Assembly (NCBI RefSeq): GCF_029589435.1
Contig: NZ_JARRAG010000002.1
Location: forward strand, 3,534,001 to 3,598,000
DNA length: 64,000 nt
Source of the DNA: Paludisphaera mucosa
GTDB taxonomy: Bacteria; Planctomycetota; Planctomycetia; Isosphaerales; Isosphaeraceae
Direction: 5' to 3'
The notes under the pieces are model-generated. The model saw nothing but the letters and a program-made list of their open reading frames with translations, did not search any database and had not been told where the DNA came from. Shown in pieces: positions 26,386 through 34,128 of this stretch (positions within the stretch are counted from its first letter, which is position 1; the number at the start of each line of letters is the position of its first letter). The position numbers were made by a program, and so were the translations under genes.

Positions 26386-27075
26386 ATGCGTCGTGCGATC
26401 ATCAGCGATATTCACGGAAACCTCGAGGCGCTCGAGACCGTCCTGCGCGACATCGAGGGCCAGGCGGTCGACGAGATCTTCTGCCTGGGCGACGTGATCG
26501 GCTACGGCCCCAACCCGCGCGAGTGCATCGACCTGGTCATCGAGAACTGCCACGTCACGCTGCTCGGCAATCACGACCAGGGGGCCATGTTCGACCCCGA
26601 CGGCTTCAACGTCGGCGCCGAGCGGGCCATCTTCTGGACCCGCGGCCAGCTCGAAAGCTCGACCGATCGCGCCAACAACGAGCGGCGCTGGGAGTTCCTG
26701 GGCGAGCTGCTCCGCTCGCACCGGATGTCCCCCTTCCTGTTCGTGCACGGCTCGCCGCGGAACCCGCTGAGCGAGTACATCTTCCCCGAGGACATCTACA
26801 ACCACCGCAAGATGGAGCGGCTGTTCCAGCTCGTCGAGCGCTACTGCTTCCAGGGCCACACCCACGTCCCGGGGATCTTCACCGAGAGCTACCAGTTCTT
26901 CGCCCCCGAGGAGATCGACAACGAGTACACCCTGGGCGACGGCAAGCTGCTGATCAACGTCGGCTCCGTCGGCCAGCCCCGCGACGGCGACCCCCGCGCC
27001 TGCTACCTCGTCCTCGACGACGGCGACTCCTCCAAGCCCCCCAAGATCACCTACCGCCGAAGCTCCCCTCGATAA
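26386..27075 (+). CDS. YfcE/MJ0936-type metallophosphoesterase, 3'-truncated duplicate
   Basis: A calcineurin-like phosphodiesterase of 229 residues. Metal-binding motifs are DIHGN (residues 8-12), [15 protein letters not shown] and HGSP, with GHTHVPG as the C-terminal metal site. The first 224 codons are nearly identical to the gene at 27455. The reading frame then diverges into SSPR and stops, so this copy lacks the last 30 or so residues of its sibling. All metal ligands remain, so activity is possible. The ATG at 26386 follows AGGAGG at 26371-26376. It is probably a product of a recent tandem duplication. Confidence 0.85.
   Translation: MRRAIISDIHGNLEALETVLRDIEGQAVDEIFCLGDVIGYGPNPRECIDLVIENCHVTLLGNHDQGAMFDPDGFNVGAERAIFWTRGQLESSTDRANNERRWEFLGELLRSHRMSPFLFVHGSPRNPLSEYIFPEDIYNHRKMERLFQLVERYCFQGHTHVPGIFTESYQFFAPEEIDNEYTLGDGKLLINVGSVGQPRDGDPRACYLVLDDGDSSKPPKITYRRSSPR
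26387..27059 (+). repeat. direct repeat, copy 1 (pairs with 27456-28128)
   Basis: A 673-bp block repeated 1069 bp downstream. Inside it I count three base differences (two in the fifth-sixth codon region after the DIHG motif, one in the NPRE codon), all silent. The start codon itself differs (ATG against GTG). Similarity ends abruptly after the codons for TYRR. Confidence 0.9.
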
Positions 27076-27454
27076 AGGGGCGACGGCCTGTCCGCACGGG
27101 AGTCCGCCGGGCCGAGCGGCACCCGATTCAGGATTCTCGAGAGGCGATTTCGCAACATCCCGCCGGCCCCGAGAGGCGGCGTGAGGGCCCCTGCAGGCCC
27201 GGAAAGCCGGATTTCGACGGGATCGACGAGGTCGTCGCGAAGTACGTCCATGGATTGGTGAACTTGACCCGTCGCCGATCCCAGACTTATCTTTAGTATT
27301 GAGGGCGCCGGAGGAAATTTCCTCCGCAAGAAGTGCGTCAAGTAAGATAGTCTGGTGGGAGCCTCGCCCCTTCGCGGCACCCCCGGTCGTTCTCGGCCAG
27401 GCCACCGATCCTGCCGGCGGCCGATCCCCTCCTTTCCTCGGAGGATCCCCCGCG
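27076..27454. other. 379-bp spacer between the duplicated metallophosphoesterase genes
   Basis: It holds a promoter candidate, TTGACC (27264-27269)/TTATCT (27287-27292) with a 17-nt spacer. It also holds the 18-bp palindrome at 27309-27326 and a TAAGAT hexamer at 27343-27348, 16 nt after the palindrome. A short hairpin-like CCCCT/AGGGG lies at the very end of copy 1. It is less GC-rich than the surroundings. No gene was recognised. Confidence 0.45.
27309..27326. promoter_or_regulatory. perfect 18-bp palindrome, possible operator
   Basis: CGGAGGAAATTTCCTCCG reads identically on both strands. It lies between a TTGACC/TTATCT promoter candidate and a TAAGAT hexamer, about 130 nt before the GTG of the intact metallophosphoesterase gene. 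The position and symmetry suit a dimeric repressor site; no such sequence precedes the truncated copy. Confidence 0.4.
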
Positions 27455-28222
27455 GTGCGTCGTGCGATCATCAGCGATATTCATGGGAACCTCGAGGCGC
27501 TCGAGACCGTCCTGCGCGACATCGAGGGCCAGGCGGTCGACGAGATCTTCTGCCTGGGCGACGTGATCGGCTACGGCCCCAACCCCCGCGAGTGCATCGA
27601 CCTGGTCATCGAGAACTGCCACGTCACGCTGCTCGGCAATCACGACCAGGGGGCCATGTTCGACCCCGACGGCTTCAACGTCGGCGCCGAGCGGGCCATC
27701 TTCTGGACCCGCGGCCAGCTCGAAAGCTCGACCGATCGCGCCAACAACGAGCGGCGCTGGGAGTTCCTGGGCGAGCTGCTCCGCTCGCACCGGATGTCCC
27801 CCTTCCTGTTCGTGCACGGCTCGCCGCGGAACCCGCTGAGCGAGTACATCTTCCCCGAGGACATCTACAACCACCGCAAGATGGAGCGGCTGTTCCAGCT
27901 CGTCGAGCGCTACTGCTTCCAGGGCCACACCCACGTCCCGGGGATCTTCACCGAGAGCTACCAGTTCTTCGCCCCCGAGGAGATCGACAACGAGTACACC
28001 CTGGGCGACGGCAAGCTGCTGATCAACGTCGGCTCCGTCGGCCAGCCCCGCGACGGCGACCCCCGCGCCTGCTACCTCGTCCTCGACGACGGCGACTCCT
28101 CCAAGCCCCCCAAGATCACCTACCGCCGCGTGCCCTACGACCTCGAGAAGACCATCCGCAAGATCCACGCGATCACCGAGCTGGATCCCTTCCTCGGCGA
28201 CCGCCTCCGCCAGGGCCGCTGA
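27455..28222 (+). CDS. YfcE/MJ0936-type metallophosphoesterase, intact copy
   Basis: A 255-residue cytosolic phosphodiesterase with [29 protein letters not shown] and GHTHVPG, the complete dinuclear-metal set. The C-terminus ([26 protein letters not shown], cut here across two parts of the family tail) is what copy 1 lacks. Family members hydrolyse phosphodiesters such as bis-pNPP or cyclic nucleotides; the physiological substrate is unknown. The start is GTG at 27455 with GGAGGA about 12 nt upstream. The gene is 221 bp upstream of yidC. Confidence 0.9.
   Translation: MRRAIISDIHGNLEALETVLRDIEGQAVDEIFCLGDVIGYGPNPRECIDLVIENCHVTLLGNHDQGAMFDPDGFNVGAERAIFWTRGQLESSTDRANNERRWEFLGELLRSHRMSPFLFVHGSPRNPLSEYIFPEDIYNHRKMERLFQLVERYCFQGHTHVPGIFTESYQFFAPEEIDNEYTLGDGKLLINVGSVGQPRDGDPRACYLVLDDGDSSKPPKITYRRVPYDLEKTIRKIHAITELDPFLGDRLRQGR
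27456..28128 (+). repeat. direct repeat, copy 2 (pairs with 26387-27059)
   Basis: The second copy of the 673-bp block, here continuing into the full-length gene. Near-identity across third codon positions indicates a young duplication or ongoing gene conversion. Confidence 0.9.
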
Positions 28223-28290
28223 GGCCGTCGCGGGCGTACCGGCCCCGCCCCCGTCGGGGGCGGCGGACCGGCGTCGGCGCGCAGGTCGCC

Positions 28291-28319
28291 TTGCGGACCG
28301 GACGCCCGCTGGCGACAAT
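28291..28319 (+). promoter_or_regulatory. promoter candidate before yidC
   Basis: TTGCGG (28291-28296), a 17-nt spacer and GACAAT (28314-28319) lie about 120 nt before the yidC ATG. Moderate hexamer matches, correct spacing. Confidence 0.4.
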
Positions 28320-28442
28320 CGAGGCGAGCATCCGAGGCGTCCTCCTCGGCCCGGGATCGTCCGGGTCGATCCCCGGCCCCGAGGTCGGTTGGTCGCATCG
28401 CCCTCGACTCGCCCCGTCCAACCGCTTCGGGACTCCTGGTTC

Positions 28443-30716
28443 ATGAGCAATGAGAGACGCCTCGTCGTATTCGTGATGCTGACCTTCGTGTGGGTGATGG
28501 GCTTCCCCTATCTCCTGCAGAGGCTCGGCCTGACGCCGCCGCCCGCGCCCAAGAAGCCCCCGGCCGTCGTCGCCAAGGCCAAGGCCGACGCCGACGCCCT
28601 CGCCGCCGCGAAGAAGGCCGAGGCGGCCGTCGCGAAGCGGGACGTCGTCAAGCCCGAGGAGCCGGCCGCCAAGGGCGAGGACTCCAAGGCCAAGGTCGAC
28701 CTCGTCCCGGCCGCCGAGCTGGTGCTGGGCTCGCTCGGGGACGCCTCGCCGACCGGCTATCGCTTCCAGGTGCAGCTCGACCAGAAGGGGGCGGGCGTCG
28801 AGTCCGTCGTCTCGTCGCGGTACGACGCCGATTTCGAGGGCCGGGTGAATCCCCACCTGCCGCTGCAGCTCATCGGCCGCGACCGCAGCAAGCCCCTGCT
28901 CTCGGCCGCCTGGCCGCCGTCGCTGTCGCTCACCCTCAGCTCCCCCGACGGCCCCGGCCGCGCCGCGCCGGCGCTGCGGCCCATCGAGCGGGCCGAGCTT
29001 TCCGACCTCAACCCCGACGTGGCCGTCACCGAGGACATGCTCGACGCCCAGCTCTGGGAGGCCGTCCGCGACGAGCAAGGGCGGGTGGTCCGGAACCTCA
29101 AGCGCGAGGCGAGGGACGGCGTCCCGGCCGCCGAGGGCCAGGAGGCTTCGTTCCGGACCAAGGCCGACAACGGCGTGATCGTCACCAAGACCTTCCGCCT
29201 CTGGCAGGGCGCCGACGGCTTCGAGTTCGACCTGAAGTTCGAGAGCCCCGACCAGGAACGCGCCTTCAGCTACAACCTGCTCGGCCCCTACGGGATCCCG
29301 ATCGAGGGCGAGTGGTACACCTCGACCTTCCGCGAGGTCTTCTTCGGCACCGCCGCCCCGGGCGGGTCCGTCTCGCTCGAGGCCCACACGGCGTACGAGG
29401 TCGCCAAGGCCGGCGACAAGGTGGTCGACTCCACCGTCCAGCCCCTGCGGTTCACGGGCGTCGAGAACCAGTACTTCGCGATCCTCGTCGCCCCCATCCT
29501 GGCCTCGAAGAACCCCGAGGACCGGATCGACCGCGAGACCCGGGCGATCGTCCTGCACCGCCACCCCCAGGACATCCAGAAGTCCGACGTCGGCGTGCGG
29601 ATCGGCTCCAAGCCGGTCAAGGTCGGGCCCAACGCCCCGCAGACCTTCGCCTTCCAGGTCTTCGCCGGCCCCAAGACCGAGGCCGCCCTCATGCCCTACG
29701 GGGCGGAGGAGCTGGGGGTCTACCGCAAGGGGATCATCCCCCTGGCCCCCACCATCGCCCGCTACGTCATCACGCCGATCCTGTCGTTCACCTACGCCCT
29801 GACCGAGCGGGTGTCGGCCCTCTTCGGCGGCGTGCGGGGCAACTACGGCGTCGCGATCATCCTGCTGACGCTGATCGTCAAGATGCTGATGTTCCCCCTG
29901 GGCCGCAAACAGGCCCTGATGGCCCAGCGCAGCCAGGCGCTCCAGCCTCACATGAAGCTGATCCAGGAGAAGTACAAGGACGACAAGGAGAAGCTCACCC
30001 GCGAGACCTTCGCCCTGTACAAGAAGCACGGCGTCAACCCGGTCGGCGGCTGCCTCCCGGCCTTGATCCAGCTGCCGATCTTCGTCGGCCTCTGGCAGGC
30101 GCTGAACACGTCGGTCGGGCTCCGCCAGGCGCCCTTCCTCTGGATCAACGACCTCGCCGCGCCCGACATGCTCTTCCGGCTGCCGGTCGACGTGATGTTC
30201 CTCGGCCACTGGTTCAACCTGCTGCCGATCCTGGTCGTCGGCCTGATGCTCGTGCAGACCAAGCTCTTCGCGCCCCCGGCCACGACGCCCGAGGCCGAGA
30301 TGCAGCAGAAGACGATGAAGTACATGATGGTCGTCATGGCTGTGATGTTCTACAAGGTCCCGTCCGGCCTGGGCCTCTACTTCATCACCAGCAGCCTGTG
30401 GTCGATCGGCGAGCGCCTGCTGCTCCCCAAGATCATCCACGAGACGCCGGCGGAAGGCGAAGACTTCGGCGACGGCGGCAACGGTCGCAAAGGCCCGCCC
30501 ACGCCCACCGCCCCCGCCAAGCCCCCCGGCAGCATCGCCAAGTTCTGGAACCGCGTGCTCGACGAGGCCAAGAAAGACCCCACCTACCGCAAGATCGTCG
30601 ACGACCGCGACGGCGGCGGCAAGGAAGGCAAAGGGAAGGACCGCCCCGGCGGCGGCGAGCGCACCGACGACCGCCGCGACCGGGGCAAGCCCCGGGCCCG
30701 CCCCGGTCGGAAATGA
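28443..30716 (+). CDS. yidC: membrane protein insertase YidC
   Basis: Inserts and folds inner-membrane proteins, alone or with SecYEG. The 757 residues begin with TM1 (VFVMLTFVWVMGFPYLL), then an Ala/Lys-rich linker (about 30-85) and the large beta-sandwich P1 domain (about 95-430). The conserved insertase core follows (NYGVAIILLTLIVKMLMFPL, then KKHGVNPVGGCLPALIQLP and the last helices to about residue 660). The C-terminal 95 residues are hydrophilic and end in a strongly basic Gly/Lys/Arg-rich tail. The planctomycete Rhodopirellula baltica YidC has a comparable tail that binds ribosomes. The ATG at 28443 precedes TM1. mnmE follows 39 bp later. Confidence 0.96.
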   Translation: MSNERRLVVFVMLTFVWVMGFPYLLQRLGLTPPPAPKKPPAVVAKAKADADALAAAKKAEAAVAKRDVVKPEEPAAKGEDSKAKVDLVPAAELVLGSLGDASPTGYRFQVQLDQKGAGVESVVSSRYDADFEGRVNPHLPLQLIGRDRSKPLLSAAWPPSLSLTLSSPDGPGRAAPALRPIERAELSDLNPDVAVTEDMLDAQLWEAVRDEQGRVVRNLKREARDGVPAAEGQEASFRTKADNGVIVTKTFRLWQGADGFEFDLKFESPDQERAFSYNLLGPYGIPIEGEWYTSTFREVFFGTAAPGGSVSLEAHTAYEVAKAGDKVVDSTVQPLRFTGVENQYFAILVAPILASKNPEDRIDRETRAIVLHRHPQDIQKSDVGVRIGSKPVKVGPNAPQTFAFQVFAGPKTEAALMPYGAEELGVYRKGIIPLAPTIARYVITPILSFTYALTERVSALFGGVRGNYGVAIILLTLIVKMLMFPLGRKQALMAQRSQALQPHMKLIQEKYKDDKEKLTRETFALYKKHGVNPVGGCLPALIQLPIFVGLWQALNTSVGLRQAPFLWINDLAAPDMLFRLPVDVMFLGHWFNLLPILVVGLMLVQTKLFAPPATTPEAEMQQKTMKYMMVVMAVMFYKVPSGLGLYFITSSLWSIGERLLLPKIIHETPAEGEDFGDGGNGRKGPPTPTAPAKPPGSIAKFWNRVLDEAKKDPTYRKIVDDRDGGGKEGKGKDRPGGGERTDDRRDRGKPRARPGRK

Positions 30717-30755
30717 GCCGAGCCGGCGCACGCCGGGACGGAGGGCGCGGCGGCC

Positions 30756-32099
30756 GTGTCATCGGTTTTCGACCCTGAAGACGCGATCGCCGCGACGGCC
30801 TCCGCCCCCGGGCCCGGCCTGCGCGGGATCGTCCGCGTCTCCGGGCCGGACGCCTGGCGGATCGCCCTGGCTGGGTTCGAGCCCGTCCGGCCGCTCCCGG
30901 CCCCTCCCCCGCGCCGGGCCGCGATCATTTCGGGCGTCTACCGGCTGCCGGGCCTCCGGCCGCCGCTGCCGGCCGACGTCGCACTCTGGCCGGCGCCCCG
31001 GACGTACACCGGCCAGGAGCTGGCCGAGATCCACGCCCCGGGCTCGCCGCCGCTGCTGGCCCACCTGCTCGCCCACTGCCTGGCGCAGGGCGCGCGCCCG
31101 GCCCGCCCCGGCGAGTTCACGCTGCGGGCCTTCCTCTCGGGCCGGATCGACCTGACGCGGGCCGAGGCCGTGCTGGGCGTCATCGACGCCCGCGACGGCC
31201 GCCGGCTCGACGCCGCCCTCGCCCAGCTCGCCGGCGGCCTCGCCGCGCCGATCGACGCCCTCCGCGACCGGCTGCTCGACCTGCTCGCCCACCTGGAGGC
31301 CGATCTCGACTTCGTCGAGGAGGCCGACGTCGACCCCATCGGCCGCGCGGCGCTGGCGGCCGAACTCGCCCGCGAGGCCGCCGCGCTGGCCGCCCTGACC
31401 GATCGCCTGGGCCGCCGCGATCGGTCCCAGGAACGACCCCGAGTGGTCCTCGTCGGCCCCCCCAATGCCGGCAAGAGCCGCCTCTTCAACGCGATCCTGG
31501 GCGGCGACCACGCCCTCGTCTCCCCACTGGCCGGGACCACCCGCGACTACCTCGCCGCCCCCTGCGCCTGCGACGGCCTGGTCGTCGAGCTGGTCGACAC
31601 GGCGGGGATCGAGACCGCCGCCGACGCGATCGCCGCCGCGGCCCAGGAGCGAAGATCCTCCGAAGCGGAACGCGCCGACCTGATCCTCGCCTGCGCCGCC
31701 GGCGACGCGACCGGCCCCGACGTCCTCGATGAGGACGATCGCGTGCTGCGGGTCTGGAACAAGGGCGACCTGCAAGGCCCGCCGGGCGACGATTGGATCG
31801 TCACGAGCGCGGCGGCCGGCGCGGGGATCGCCGAGCTGAAGCGGGCCGTCGCCGCCGCGATCCGCCGCCGCGAGGGCGACCATGCGGCGACGGCGACGTC
31901 CGCCCGCTGCCGAGACGCGCTGACGCGGGCCGCCGCCGCTCTCCAGGACGCTTCATCCGCCCTGCTCGCCTCGGCCGGCGACGAACTGATCGCCTTCGAG
32001 CTTCGCGACGCGCTCGACTCACTGGGCGAGGTCACCGGCGCGGTCGTCGCCGACGACGTCCTCGACCGCATCTTCGCCCGCTTCTGCATCGGGAAATGA
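30756..32099 (+). CDS. mnmE: tRNA modification GTPase MnmE (TrmE)
   Basis: Works with MnmG in 5-carboxymethylaminomethyl modification of U34. The 447 residues show the N-terminal folate-binding domain (DAIAATASAPGPGLRGIVRVSG; GEFTLRAFLSGRIDLTRAEA cut around residue 125) and a helical domain with an inserted GTPase. The G1 motif is VLVGPPNAGKSRLF, with GTTRDY, DTAGIE and NKGD. The C-terminal tip is FCIGK with the catalytic Cys. The start is GTG at 30756. It lies immediately downstream of yidC, an association seen widely in bacteria. Confidence 0.95.
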   Translation: MSSVFDPEDAIAATASAPGPGLRGIVRVSGPDAWRIALAGFEPVRPLPAPPPRRAAIISGVYRLPGLRPPLPADVALWPAPRTYTGQELAEIHAPGSPPLLAHLLAHCLAQGARPARPGEFTLRAFLSGRIDLTRAEAVLGVIDARDGRRLDAALAQLAGGLAAPIDALRDRLLDLLAHLEADLDFVEEADVDPIGRAALAAELAREAAALAALTDRLGRRDRSQERPRVVLVGPPNAGKSRLFNAILGGDHALVSPLAGTTRDYLAAPCACDGLVVELVDTAGIETAADAIAAAAQERRSSEAERADLILACAAGDATGPDVLDEDDRVLRVWNKGDLQGPPGDDWIVTSAAAGAGIAELKRAVAAAIRRREGDHAATATSARCRDALTRAAAALQDASSALLASAGDELIAFELRDALDSLGEVTGAVVADDVLDRIFARFCIGK

Positions 32100-32221
32100 G
32101 AAGCGGGCGGGGCCTCGTGGCGTCCGGCGGGGGCGGGGATTATCCTTGGAGGCGTCGCGGGCCGTGCGGGTCGTCGCGACGAGGCCGAGGGCCCTCCCCC
32201 GTTCCAGCCAGGACGTCGACC

Positions 32222-32656
32222 ATGCTCAAGCGCATCTCGCCCATCCTCTCCCCGGAGCTGCTGCACCTGATCGCCCAGATGGGGCACGGCGACGAGCTGG
32301 TGATCGCCGACGCCAACTTCCCGGCCGTGACCTGCGCGAAGCGACTCGTGCGGGCCGACGGCCATGGCGTCCCGGTGATCCTGGAGGCCATCCTCCAGCT
32401 CTTCCCTCTCGACAGCTTCGTGGAGGCCCCGGCGGCCGTCATGCGGCGGATCGACAAGCCCGGCGACCCCGCGCCGATCTGGGCCGAATACCAGCGCATC
32501 CTCGACAGCGCCGAGGGCCGGCACATCGCGATGGAGCAGGTCGAGCGGTTCGCCTTCTACGACCGCGCCAAGACGACCTTCGGCGTGGTCGCCACCGGCG
32601 AGGGCGCCCTGTACGGCAACATCATCATCAAGAAGGGCATCATCCCGCCCTCTTGA
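32222..32656 (+). CDS. RbsD/FucU-family sugar mutarotase
   Basis: A 144-residue cytosolic mutarotase that interconverts anomers of fucose or ribose. Motifs are SPELLHLIAQMGHGDELVIADANFP split near residues 10-35 (the catalytic His in MGHGDE and the Asp-Ala-Asn-Phe), and the C-terminal TGEGALYGNIIIKKG with the conserved Tyr-x-Asn. L-fucose mutarotase FucU is the closer match by length and tail. The ATG at 32222 follows no strong ribosome-binding site. It is probably monocistronic, 19 bp from the convergent TPR gene. Confidence 0.88.
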   Translation: MLKRISPILSPELLHLIAQMGHGDELVIADANFPAVTCAKRLVRADGHGVPVILEAILQLFPLDSFVEAPAAVMRRIDKPGDPAPIWAEYQRILDSAEGRHIAMEQVERFAFYDRAKTTFGVVATGEGALYGNIIIKKGIIPPS

Positions 32657-32675
32657 TCACGACGGCGAGCGTCGC

Positions 32676-33680
32676 CTAGTGAGGCGGAAGCGTCCGGCCG
32701 GAGCTGGCGGCCGGCGACTCCGAGCCGTTCGCCGGCCCGCCGGCGAGCTTCTCCTGGGCCTCGACCTCGGCCTGCTCGTCGTACTTGGGCAGGCCGTCGA
32801 GGACGGACTTGATGGGGACGTCGGGCGGCGAGAGGGCTTCGGTCTCCTCGGCCGAGGGGACCTTTTCGTACAGGGCGTCGAGCGCGGCCCGCGCCGGCTC
32901 GGCGAAGTCCGAGTGGTTCGTCAGCTTCAGGACGCGCTGGAGGTCGGAGACGGCCTCGGCGTCGCGGCCTTCCTTGACGCGGCAGAGGCCGCGATGGAGG
33001 TAGCCCTCGACGTCGCTGGGCCGCATGGAGAGGTAGCGGTCCAGGTCCGCCCCGGCGGCCTCCAACGTGCCGCGTTCGGTGAGCAGCCGCCCCCGCATGA
33101 GGTAGGCGCCGGCCATCTGGGGGTCGCACCGCAGCGCCTGGTCGAAATCGGCCAGGGCCTCGTCGTTGCGGCCCTGGGCCTGGTGGACGGTCCCGCGATA
33201 GAAGTACGCCTCGCCCAGGTAGGGCGAGGTTCGAAGGACCTCGTTGAAGGCCGTCAGGGCGCCGTCGAGGTCGCCCTTGACGATCCGGACTCGACCCTCC
33301 TTGATGTGCCCGGGGGCCGCGGACCGCTGCCGGCGCTGCATGCTCCAGTAGATCTGCATCATCAGGAAGGTCGCCGCGGCCGGCAGGCCCAGGAGGGCGA
33401 CGCGGACCTGGAACCGCATCGCCGGCGAGTACCGCCAGTGGGTGACGGTGACGTGGTCGTCCTTCGTCTCGACGACCTTCTGCTCGTGGATCAGGAACAT
33501 GGCCAGCATGAAGCAGAAGACCCCGAGGATCCCCAGCCCGCGGGCCAGCCATCGCATCCGGCCGAGCGACAGCAGGAGGACCGCCGCGACGACCAGGAAC
33601 ATGCCCGCGTAGAACAGCTGCGCGATCGCCGACGGCCCGGGCATGTCGAGGATGCGGTCGTAGAACTCGATGCCTCTCAT
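32676..33680 (-). CDS. TPR-repeat membrane protein
   Basis: A 334-residue protein with an unusual layout: two N-terminal helices (about 17-36 and 43-62), a short external loop, a third helix near 95-113, then a cytosolic or periplasmic TPR array (about 125-260, e.g. GEAYFYRGTVHQAQGRNDEAL and YLHRGLCRVKEGRDAEA split between repeats). The tail is Ser/Pro/Gly-rich. TPRs mediate protein contacts; the partner is unknown. The start was set at ATG 33680; an ATG at 33737 would add 19 non-conserved residues. The strong promoter at 33848-33876 drives it. Confidence 0.8.
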   Translation of the reverse strand: MRGIEFYDRILDMPGPSAIAQLFYAGMFLVVAAVLLLSLGRMRWLARGLGILGVFCFMLAMFLIHEQKVVETKDDHVTVTHWRYSPAMRFQVRVALLGLPAAATFLMMQIYWSMQRRQRSAAPGHIKEGRVRIVKGDLDGALTAFNEVLRTSPYLGEAYFYRGTVHQAQGRNDEALADFDQALRCDPQMAGAYLMRGRLLTERGTLEAAGADLDRYLSMRPSDVEGYLHRGLCRVKEGRDAEAVSDLQRVLKLTNHSDFAEPARAALDALYEKVPSAEETEALSPPDVPIKSVLDGLPKYDEQAEVEAQEKLAGGPANGSESPAASSGRTLPPH

Positions 33681-34128
33681 TGCAGGGCGTCTCGCGGTGG
33701 GGATGGGGGCGCGCCCCCGGGTCGGGCCGGTGGACATTCCAACCCGCCCCGCCGACCGCGGCGCCGCGACCGAGGAGGTGGGTCGCGGGCTTCGGGGCGT
33801 GCGCGTCGTGGTGCGAGGGAGCGGCGAGTCGGGAGGGAGTCACCCTCACTCTAGGAATGCAATCAAGCGCTGTCAATCGACTAGCCGGCCCCGAAGGCCT
33901 TTTCGGAACCCGCCCCAGAGAGCCGGCCCGGACGCGCCCCCGCGTCGGCCGGTCGTCCCGACGATTTTGGTTATGCGCCCGCCCCCCGCCCGACGAACGC
34001 GCGGGGAAATCGGCCTCCGCCGAAACGGCTGCTATATTCCCAGTAGGACGATGGGAAGTGCAAGGAGACGTGCGAGTCCATGGCACACCGAACGGAAACA
34101 CGCTCCCCGAGCACGAGGCCGTCCCACC
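33681..34128. other. 448-bp divergent intergenic region
   Basis: It lies between the TPR gene (minus) and the subtilase gene (plus). The minus-strand promoter is at 33848-33876. For the plus gene a TATATT hexamer (34033-34038) lies 91 nt before the ATG without a recognisable -35. No small gene was recognised. Confidence 0.5.
33848..33876 (-). promoter_or_regulatory. strong sigma70-type promoter of the TPR gene
   Basis: On the minus strand TTGACA (33876-33871, perfect consensus) and TAGAGT (33853-33848) are separated by exactly 17 nt. Transcription would start about 33841 and leave a leader of about 160 nt. Confidence 0.65.

Noticed and set aside
27242-27296. Short frame ending [18 protein letters not shown] after the truncated phosphoesterase
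   Set aside because: No ribosome-binding site or conservation, and it covers the promoter candidate.
28173-30731. 852-codon minus-strand frame
   Set aside because: Antisense to yidC and without recognisable motifs; a third-position GC artefact.
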